Assembly: GCA_040877415.1 (NCBI GenBank)
Contig: JBBDNV010000080.1
Location: 1 to 5,049 of the forward strand
Direction: 5' to 3'
DNA: 5,049 nucleotides
Origin: JBBDNV01 sp040877415
Lineage (GTDB): Bacteria > Planctomycetota > Planctomycetia > Pirellulales > PALSA-1355
This document shows, in pieces, positions 1-5,049 of this stretch (position 1 is its first letter; every line of letters begins with the position of its first letter). Position numbers and translations under genes: made by a program. Below the pieces are notes generated by a model. The model saw only the letters and a list, made by a program, of their open reading frames with translations. It was not told where the DNA came from and did not search any database.

Positions 1-20
1 TTGCCCGTAGCTTAGCCCAT

Positions 21-581
21 TCAGTCCATCAGGTCATTCCGTCTGAGGCAGAACACGATCAGGTAGGCCAGCAAGTCCTCCCCGTGGAAGCATCCCCATG
101 CTTCAAGACCGGGAACCAAAGCGGCCGCTTGGCAGAACCTGCTCCAACCGGTCCGGCGCAAAAGAGGGTTTGAGGTCGCGCCGCGCCGTTGGAAGGTGTC
201 GATGTTGCAGCCCATACCCTTCCGTTGCAGCGTGGCCCAATCGAGCGGCTGGACACGGCATTCCTTTGAGGCGCGCCGGACGTGCTGCCGGAATTGCCTC
301 TGCAAGTGGTGTGTTCCGTAGTCGCGGTTGCGAACCCAGAATGCGCCGCTTTTGATTCCTGTCGGGAGAGCGGTGGGAAAAATCGCGGCCAGCTTGTTCG
401 ACTTGCGGAGCAAAGCGTGCGCTTCCTCCTTGGTTGCCACAACGGGTTCGGTGCGGGGGGCAGGAATAACGGAAACTCTTCCCGCGTCCAGCCAAAGAAC
501 GCCCATGGCGGAGTATGTCCTGTGTCCAAGCGCCGCAAACAACTCCGCCCATGGATGGCGGCTTTCAATTTTTACATCCAT
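21..581 (-). CDS. FemAB/GNAT-like acyltransferase, apparently truncated at its C-terminus
   Basis: This 186-residue product looks like the N-terminal and central part of a FemAB/GNAT-type acyltransferase of the kind found in cell-envelope polysaccharide clusters. The start at 579-581 overlaps the end of the GMC gene by 10 bases. In-frame sequence further upstream is only a shadow of that gene. The ribosome binding site is weak (AAGA), suggesting coupling to GMC translation. Supporting features are FPTALP (68-73), a basic helix-like segment LQRQFRQHVRRASKE (93-107) typical of the FemAB-like linker region, DTFQRRG (128-134), and a GNAT-like strand pair GCFHGEDLLAYLIVFCL (163-179). The protein ends seven residues after this strand, where family members normally continue through the rest of the acyl-CoA or aminoacyl-tRNA binding fold. 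A frameshift near the left edge is likely. The family assignment rests on weak pattern similarity. Substrate is unknown, with O- or N-acylation of a glycan sugar the obvious guess. Confidence 0.6.
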   Translation of the reverse strand: MDVKIESRHPWAELFAALGHRTYSAMGVLWLDAGRVSVIPAPRTEPVVATKEEAHALLRKSNKLAAIFPTALPTGIKSGAFWVRNRDYGTHHLQRQFRQHVRRASKECRVQPLDWATLQRKGMGCNIDTFQRRGATSNPLLRRTGWSRFCQAAALVPGLEAWGCFHGEDLLAYLIVFCLRRNDLMD

Positions 582-2176
582 GCGTTCTTGGGCTGGCGCG
601 CTTTCAGGTTTTCCAGAGCATGAGCGCAAGCACGCGCGGTGAGGGCCAGCACGGTAAGGGTGGGATTCGCGGTGCCCTGCGAGGGAAACGAGGATGCATC
701 GGTGACAAACAGGTCTCTGGCATCCCAACACTCGTTGTGGGGATCGAGCACCGAGTTCGATGGATCGTCGCCCATCCGGGCGGTGCCGCATTCGTGCAGG
801 GCCAAACCCGCGGCGGTGCGCGACGCAGTTGTGCGGCGGGTCTTCGTCTTCAAGGCTGACGCGATTTTTTCCAGAGCTTCGCGCATCTCCGCAGCACCCG
901 AGAGTTCGGCCGGCCCGTGTTTGCAGGCGATGCGCAGCACAGGAATGCCCCAGCGATCGAATCGTTCAGGGTCGATGGTCACCCGGTTGGTCCATTTGGG
1001 CAGCATCTCGTGAAACGCCGACAGGTAGAGTCCCAAGCGGCCGAAGGCGGTTTTGGTAGCGTAAACTTGGACACTGAAGTGGGAATGACGCGAGCCTTCA
1101 CCCCGGAATCGCTGGACAAGAAGGCCCGGTGGCTCGCCATCTCTCTCGGCGGAGACGCCCTTTGGCCAAGGCCCGAAAGCCTCCGTGCGCAGCACAACAT
1201 GGTCCATGAGAAAATGTCCCAAGGCATTGGATTGCCTGCCGATCGGGGTGCCGGTGACTTTGTCCCGCGACAAAAGCAAAACCCGGGTCGATTCGAGTGG
1301 CGAGGCGCAGAGAAACACGGTTCCTGTTTTGACGTGGCATTCCCTCCCGGTGGCCGTGTCCAGCCATGTCACACCGGCGGCCTTTCCGTTTTCCACCTCG
1401 ATGGAGCGTGCCATGGCACCCTGCCGCAGTGCCAGCCGGCCGGTGCGGGCCGCCACCGCGAGGCAATCCGGAGGCGCGACCGGTTTGCACAACTCGACAT
1501 TCAGTTCCGGCCAAGAGTCCTCAATGCGGGCCATGATTGCTGCGGCAAGCGCAGTGGTTTTCCATCCGGAGCGTTCCTCCATGGCGACCATGCCAAGCCT
1601 CTTCTCGACGGCCGCATACCATGGATCCAGTTCGCGGAGCGGAAAAGGCCAGGCCGGAAGCCCGTTGTCTCCGCTGGCAAAGTCTTCCACGCCGAAGCGC
1701 ACATAGATGCGGCCGTGGCCCGGCACCGCGAGACGACCACCGATGCCGCGGCATCGAATCCAATGAAAAGGATCATCGCCCGCGTTGACGAAAGGGCAAT
1801 CGATGTCATCGACATAAGCGTTCGGCTTCCGGTGCCAAGCGTAGCATCGGCTCTGAGTCGGTTGACGAATGCGACCCAGAAAGCTGAGCGGTTTTTTGAG
1901 CGCCGTCAGAAGCGGCCGAGCGAAGAATCCCGCGCGTGCGCGGTCCGGAAGCGATGCGAGTTCCTGTGCGATAACTTGACTGAATGGAGCCCGAGCGCCG
2001 CCACCAGGCACTCCCGCATCGAGCAGCAACACATTGAGGCCAGCGGCAGTCAGAAGCTCCGCTGCCAAACCTCCGGATGCTCCGGCACCGACCACCACGG
2101 CATCGTAAGATCTCGATTCCGCAGCCAAATGCCGTTCGGCGCGTTCTGATGCTTCTCTCAGTTCTTTGGCTAGCAT
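572..2176 (-). CDS. GMC-family FAD-dependent oxidoreductase
   Basis: A 534-residue flavoenzyme of the glucose-methanol-choline family, which oxidises alcohol groups of sugars, polyols or related compounds by hydride transfer to FAD. An N-terminal Rossmann fold starts with YDAVVVGAGASGG (24-36, GxGxxG) and closes strand 2 with the acidic D53. RCRGIGG (141-147) matches the FAD-contacting segment. The C-terminal GMC domain carries HECGTARMG (461-469) and VTDASSFPSQGTANPTLT (491-508), so the catalytic pair is His461/Asn504, the arrangement of choline and cholesterol oxidases. Length is normal for the family. No signal peptide or heme motif is visible, so it is probably cytoplasmic, with an unknown electron acceptor. 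The annotated ATG (2174-2176) has a poor ribosome binding site and is the only start left in frame. The true start may be at 2220 (see the 13-codon frame). Its place after three glycosyltransferases suggests it acts on a sugar, but this is inference. Confidence 0.93.
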   Translation of the reverse strand: MLAKELREASERAERHLAAESRSYDAVVVGAGASGGLAAELLTAAGLNVLLLDAGVPGGGARAPFSQVIAQELASLPDRARAGFFARPLLTALKKPLSFLGRIRQPTQSRCYAWHRKPNAYVDDIDCPFVNAGDDPFHWIRCRGIGGRLAVPGHGRIYVRFGVEDFASGDNGLPAWPFPLRELDPWYAAVEKRLGMVAMEERSGWKTTALAAAIMARIEDSWPELNVELCKPVAPPDCLAVAARTGRLALRQGAMARSIEVENGKAAGVTWLDTATGRECHVKTGTVFLCASPLESTRVLLLSRDKVTGTPIGRQSNALGHFLMDHVVLRTEAFGPWPKGVSAERDGEPPGLLVQRFRGEGSRHSHFSVQVYATKTAFGRLGLYLSAFHEMLPKWTNRVTIDPERFDRWGIPVLRIACKHGPAELSGAAEMREALEKIASALKTKTRRTTASRTAAGLALHECGTARMGDDPSNSVLDPHNECWDARDLFVTDASSFPSQGTANPTLTVLALTARACAHALENLKARQPKNAWM

Positions 2177-2178
2177 TG

Positions 2179-2220
2179 CTAAAAATCCGGCCCCGCCGCC
2201 GTGATGTCCGGTTTGGCCAT
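2179..2220 (-). CDS. 13-codon frame before the GMC gene: leader peptide or out-of-frame true N-terminus
   Basis: The frame encodes MAKPDITAAGPDF and ends in TAG two bases before the ATG of the GMC gene. It starts five bases after the GT-C stop and has a strong GGAGGA at proper spacing. Ten of its 13 codons end in G or C, as expected for a real coding frame in this genome. It ends within a run of five T. One extra T would change the reading to GAT TTT TTA GCA ATG and fuse it to the GMC protein, giving a 15-residue longer N-terminus. Either it is a short coupling leader that delivers ribosomes to the GMC start, or it is the real beginning of the GMC gene displaced by a one-base deletion. Conservation of the peptide is unknown. 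Confidence 0.45.
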   Translation of the reverse strand: MAKPDITAAGPDF

Positions 2221-2225
2221 GGCAC

Positions 2226-3122
2226 TCAGATCCTCCGGCTGGTTCGACATAGAGCCCGGAAAAACCCTGCCGTATTCATTACCTGCCAGAGAAAAAATGC
2301 GGTCAGGATTTTGATCTGTTCGGGTAGGTTGCGGTTCCGGATTTTTTGCAGGACCACTTTTGGAAGGCTGCGGTGGAAGGACAAGTCCTCCGCCATGGTT
2401 CCCGAAGCGCGCTTCTTGCGTTTGGCCTGATAGAGAAATGCGCCCTGGCCGTAGCGGAAATAGAGATGGCAGAATCCGGACAAATTTTGCGCGTGCTGGT
2501 GTTCGACCAAGGCGTCTTTCTGCCAAACGAGGGGCCTGCTCTGCATGCGCCACCGGTCGCAGAAATCCCGGTCTTCGGCGGCAGGCAATTCGAAGTCGGG
2601 ATCAAAACCCCCACCCGCCAGATAACGATCGCGACGAAGGGCAATATTGTTGCTCGCAAAAAAATAGGAGTTCGCTGGATCACTATTGAAGTGTTCGTAG
2701 ACCATCTCGAGGATGAGTTGGCTCGTTTCGGCAAAAAAGTCTTTTTTTAGTCCGTTGAAGGTCGAGCCGCCAATCATGGTCTCCGGGTTCTCGCGCAGGG
2801 CGATCACAAGTTTTTCCAGCCAGGTTGGAGTGGGCAGACAGTCGTCGTCTGTGAAAGCGAGAAATTCCCCCCGCGCCTCGGTGACACCGCGTTGGCGCGC
2901 CCCGGCGGGACCGGTGTTGTTTTGGTGGATCACCTTGAGCAGGAAACTTGCTTCCCCACGCTTGGGATCGAGTACAAGGGCTGGCTGGCTGCCGTCATCG
3001 ATCACGATAACTTCAAAGGAACCGGGCGGCAGGGTTTGCTCAGCTAGTGCGTCGAGGCACCGCTCGATCGCCTGCGGACGGTTGCACGTGGGAATAACGA
3101 CGCTGGCGAGCAGTGGAGTCAT
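2226..3122 (-). CDS. Canonical family 2 glycosyltransferase (GT-C)
   Basis: A 298-residue inverting GT2 enzyme expected to transfer a sugar from a nucleotide-sugar donor onto a lipid- or glycan-linked acceptor. The start at 3120-3122 forms an ATGA overlap with the GT-B stop, and purine-rich GAGGAACGGAAAGGG lies just upstream. The residues upstream of this Met in the same frame only shadow GT-B. The GT-A fold motifs are complete: SVVIPTCNRP (7-16), DDGS (42-45) for nucleotide binding, TDDD (91-94) as the metal-binding DxD motif, SNNIALRR (157-164), and AEDRDFCDRW (182-191) holding the acidic catalytic-base region. The charged C-terminus carries one moderately hydrophobic stretch (about 270-290), so it is probably peripheral to the membrane. 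It is the most conventional of the three glycosyltransferases here. Sugar specificity cannot be inferred. Its last codons carry the Shine-Dalgarno for the next reading frame. Confidence 0.92.
   Translation of the reverse strand: MTPLLASVVIPTCNRPQAIERCLDALAEQTLPPGSFEVIVIDDGSQPALVLDPKRGEASFLLKVIHQNNTGPAGARQRGVTEARGEFLAFTDDDCLPTPTWLEKLVIALRENPETMIGGSTFNGLKKDFFAETSQLILEMVYEHFNSDPANSYFFASNNIALRRDRYLAGGGFDPDFELPAAEDRDFCDRWRMQSRPLVWQKDALVEHQHAQNLSGFCHLYFRYGQGAFLYQAKRKKRASGTMAEDLSFHRSLPKVVLQKIRNRNLPEQIKILTAFFLWQVMNTAGFFRALCRTSRRI
2231..2236 (-). promoter_or_regulatory. Strong Shine-Dalgarno GGAGGA inside the end of GT-C
   Basis: GGAGGA on the minus strand lies 10 bases upstream of an ATG at 2218-2220. 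It is the clearest ribosome binding site in the window. It does not fit the GMC start at 2174-2176, which is more than 50 bases downstream, and no ATG, GTG or TTG in the GMC frame lies at a suitable distance. It therefore serves the short frame at 2220-2179. Confidence 0.65.
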
Positions 3123-4168
3123 CGGCCCTTTCCGTTCCTCGGGCTGGCGGAGGGATCTTGCATCGAAAGAAGGTTGGACCGCTCGGCGGGTCTGACGAAA
3201 CGCATGCGAGCGCATTCGAGATCGGCATAGGCGCCTGCCGCGCTCCCCAAGCCGAAGCAGGTGCCGAAAGACTCACCAAAGGCATGGACAAGTTTCAGGG
3301 TGTAGGCGGTACAAAGGTTTGAAACGGTGTTCGCCAGAGAGGACTCGTCGCGGAGGAGGGAAGCTGACCGATGGATCACCATCAGCGGAACAAGCGGGAA
3401 CACCACAAAACGCAGCACCTTCGCCGCGGGTCCCCATCCCAGCTGCTTGGCCCGCTCGCTTCCGAAGATCCGCCCCCCCAAAAATGCATGCTTAATGGCT
3501 GGGCAAAACCTGCTCATGTTGACGTGTGTCACGCAAGTGTGCGGGCAACGCACGAAGCGGGCTTGCGAGCGGTTGGTGCGAATCTCTCGTTGTAGGAATC
3601 CCTCGATCAGGAAGGAATTCTCGTCGTGGATCGCCTCGGCGAGTGCGTTGCGACGATAAGCGGTGTTGTGCCAAGGCAGGCCGTCTGCGATTTCAAAGCG
3701 GACGTGTGATGATGAATCGTTCTTACTGCAGCCAAAGAACAATAGGAATTGCACTCGGCTCACGGCCGTCTCCGGGTTGGGATTGAGCATAGCCGGCGCA
3801 GCGGCTTGGATTTCTTCCGAGGAGTCAAATGCTTCAAGGAGTTCCTCCGCCCAGTTCGGTTCTGGAAAAGAGTGGTCTTCATTGAAGGCTACGGCATCCC
3901 CTGTGGCCTCGGCGACAGACAACGCACGGGCCTGGGCCAAGTCGCGGGTGCGGTGGAGCAGGAAGCAGGACTTCTCGAAGGAGGCGTGCGGCGCAAGAAA
4001 ATCCTCAGCCTCGCGCAAAAGATCCGACGAGTCGGCGGACAAGATCAGCTCGATGCGCGAGGCGGCGGTCTGAGCGAGCAGGCACTCCAGAATTTTTTTG
4101 ACGCTGGAGAGACTGTGCCGGGCGACAAAAATCACCGAGAGCCTCAAGGGATTCGGCGGCGCGCTCAT
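3119..4168 (-). CDS. Divergent GT2-like glycosyltransferase (GT-B)
   Basis: This 349-residue protein is a likely membrane-associated glycosyltransferase of the same pathway. I chose the ATG at 4166-4168 because it forms an ATGA overlap with the stop of GT-A and is followed at once by the GT2 first strand (LSVIFVARHS, 10-19). The frame runs 103 codons further upstream, but only as a shadow of GT-A. There is no clear Shine-Dalgarno, so expression probably depends on coupling to GT-A. LILSADSS (41-48) replaces the DDGS region and AFNEDHSFPEP (94-104) replaces the DxD region, matching the EDH motif of GT-A. IEGFLQRE (188-195) sits where the usual ED acid pair is expected, with only E189 kept. The C-terminus has a hydrophobic stretch (about 251-265) and a GESFGTCFGLG motif (298-308) matching the end of GT-A. 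The two are probably ancient paralogues. Whether GT-B is catalytically active cannot be told from the sequence. Confidence 0.85.
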   Translation of the reverse strand: MSAPPNPLRLSVIFVARHSLSSVKKILECLLAQTAASRIELILSADSSDLLREAEDFLAPHASFEKSCFLLHRTRDLAQARALSVAEATGDAVAFNEDHSFPEPNWAEELLEAFDSSEEIQAAAPAMLNPNPETAVSRVQFLLFFGCSKNDSSSHVRFEIADGLPWHNTAYRRNALAEAIHDENSFLIEGFLQREIRTNRSQARFVRCPHTCVTHVNMSRFCPAIKHAFLGGRIFGSERAKQLGWGPAAKVLRFVVFPLVPLMVIHRSASLLRDESSLANTVSNLCTAYTLKLVHAFGESFGTCFGLGSAAGAYADLECARMRFVRPAERSNLLSMQDPSASPRNGKGR

Positions 4169-5049
4169 GCGATGCGAGCGGTGTTCAACTCCCACTTCAC
4201 GAATTTTTCCTCGGCGTCCCCGAGGCCGAAGAGATATCCGGCCGCTTCGCCCAACGCGGCGGCGTAATAGACGAAGAACACGACGGGCACGGAGGCGAGA
4301 AATTCGGGAACGAGCCCGGGACGGCGAAAAATGGATTTCGCCAGACGCCAGAGACGCAGTGTGGGAACGAGGGTGAGGACACCGCAGGCCCAGGCGAAGC
4401 GGGTTGGCGCACTCCAGCCATTTGCTTTGGCGCGAGCAGTCGAGAGGATTTTCAGATAATAAAAATTCGCGGCGCAAAGTTCCCCCAGGCTTGCGTAGCA
4501 GCGGTGGGCAGCGAGGACGGCGGGCGCGACTTTCATCGGAAGGCCGCGCGTGTTTGCCATTTCCTGCACATTGAAATCCACGCTAACGGATTTTTCGAAA
4601 TCTTCGCCGAGTGCCTCGAGGAACCAGCGCGAGTAGGAGACATTGTTGCCAGCGAGGAGCCGGGCAGGACCACCCTCGACGGGATGCACGAAGGATCCGT
4701 AGTCCGCCAGGAGCGCCGAGCGGGACCACCAAGAGTCGCGGCTGCCGTTGGTGAACGCGTAGCCGACTGCGGCCCAGCGCCCGTCCGAGTGCGCCTCGAG
4801 AAGCCGCTCCGCCCAGGTGGCATGTGGTTCGCAATGGTCCTCGAGAAACGCAACAATGGAAGCGGAGGATTCCTTCGCGGCCTGCGCCCGGGCCACCCGC
4901 CAGTAGTGGAGGCCCGGGCGGCGGAGATATTTCAAGTCGAATCGGGCGGGCATTTGCAAGGCGGGCACGCAGGTTTCCGCGCAATCAAAGACGACAATCT
5001 CCAGCAGGTTGTCGGAGCAGCTTTGGCGCGAGAGTGCGTCGAGCACGCC
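4165..5049 (-). CDS. GT2-type glycosyltransferase (GT-A), 5' end cut by window edge
   Basis: Probably transfers a sugar from a nucleotide-sugar donor to a growing glycan at the cytoplasmic membrane. The frame is open to the right edge, giving 294 visible residues. The first visible Met (5044-5046) is probably internal: the segment MLDALSRQ corresponds to the first helix of GT2 domains, so the usual SVVIPTxN strand, roughly 15-25 residues, lies outside the window. Counting from that Met, EIVVFD (16-21) sits where DDGS usually lies, and FLEDHCEP (68-75) sits at the DxD position, so EDH replaces the canonical metal-binding motif. GNNVSYSR (133-140) and an acidic residue at D157 follow. The C-terminal part has two hydrophobic stretches (about 217-233 and 248-276) ending in a GEAAGYLFGLG signature, which suggests membrane association. 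It overlaps the next gene by ATGA. Its family is clear, its donor and acceptor are unknown. It resembles GT-B downstream. Confidence 0.85.
   Translation of the reverse strand, partial: GVLDALSRQSCSDNLLEIVVFDCAETCVPALQMPARFDLKYLRRPGLHYWRVARAQAAKESSASIVAFLEDHCEPHATWAERLLEAHSDGRWAAVGYAFTNGSRDSWWSRSALLADYGSFVHPVEGGPARLLAGNNVSYSRWFLEALGEDFEKSVSVDFNVQEMANTRGLPMKVAPAVLAAHRCYASLGELCAANFYYLKILSTARAKANGWSAPTRFAWACGVLTLVPTLRLWRLAKSIFRRPGLVPEFLASVPVVFFVYYAAALGEAAGYLFGLGDAEEKFVKWELNTARIA

Noticed and set aside
582..791. N-terminal extension of the acyltransferase frame by 70 codons.
   Set aside because: It overlaps the conserved C-terminal GMC motifs in another frame and has Arg/Cys/His-rich composition typical of a shadow frame.
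917..2149. A 410-codon open frame on the plus strand opposite the GMC gene.
   Set aside because: It is in exact codon register with the GMC gene, so its stops require TTA, CTA or TCA codons in that gene, which are rare in GC-rich DNA. Its translation shows no recognisable domain, while the minus-strand frame has complete GMC motifs.
2181..2215. Possible intrinsic terminator between GT-C and GMC: CCGG, a loop, CCGG, then T5.
   Set aside because: The perfect stem is only four base pairs with a loop of about 17 bases and a mismatch beside it. That is too weak for a convincing terminator, and the T run is better explained as coding sequence.
2742..2750. Slippery-like A7 run in GT-C (CTA AAA AAA GAC); a similar A7 lies in GT-B at 4093-4099.
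   Set aside because: Both runs keep the conserved GT2 frame intact on each side. I saw no meaningful protein in the shifted frame and no obvious stimulatory structure, so programmed frameshifting is unsupported.
4169..4477. N-terminal extension of the GT-B frame by 103 codons.
   Set aside because: It lies wholly within GT-A, is arginine-rich low-quality sequence, and the ATG at 4166-4168 directly precedes the GT2 first strand and forms an ATGA junction.
1..5049. Search by eye for tRNA genes, IS ends, direct repeats, CRISPR arrays and promoters.
   Set aside because: Nothing convincing was found. The window is almost fully occupied by co-directional coding sequence.

Overview
The window is a GC-rich stretch of bacterial DNA whose five supported genes all lie on the minus strand, so transcription runs from high to low coordinates. 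It looks like the interior of a glycan (exopolysaccharide, O-antigen-like or glycolipid) biosynthesis operon. Both ends are cut: the first gene lacks its 5' end at the right edge, and the last gene may continue past the left edge. The gene set and base composition fit a Gram-negative-type, high-GC bacterium. Groups such as Verrucomicrobiota, Planctomycetota or Proteobacteria are plausible, but nothing here fixes the taxon. No RNA genes, IS elements, CRISPR arrays or clear promoters were seen, and no gene-free stretch exceeds 50 bases.

Layout in transcription order: (1) 5049-4165, a family-2-type glycosyltransferase (GT-A) missing its N-terminus. (2) 4168-3119, a second, divergent glycosyltransferase (GT-B) that resembles GT-A in overall plan and in its C-terminal region. 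(3) 3122-2226, a canonical GT2 glycosyltransferase (GT-C) with intact DDGS and DDD motifs. (4) 2176-572, a flavin-dependent GMC oxidoreductase. (5) 581-21, an N-terminal portion of a FemAB/GNAT-like acyltransferase.

The genes are tightly packed. GT-A/GT-B and GT-B/GT-C are joined by ATGA stop-start overlaps, and the acyltransferase starts 10 bases inside the GMC gene. This implies one transcript and translational coupling. A reasonable working model is that the three glycosyltransferases build a glycan at the cytoplasmic membrane, while the GMC enzyme oxidises and the acyltransferase acylates a sugar or a precursor. The substrates are not visible in the sequence.

Two places deserve a second look. 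The only real intergenic gap (2177-2225) holds a strong Shine-Dalgarno and a 13-codon reading frame. That frame stops two bases before the GMC start and would fuse to it if a T5 run had one more T. The acyltransferase frame also closes abruptly at the left edge, where another frame stays open. Both could be indels (biological or sequencing) or, at the first site, a coupling leader peptide.
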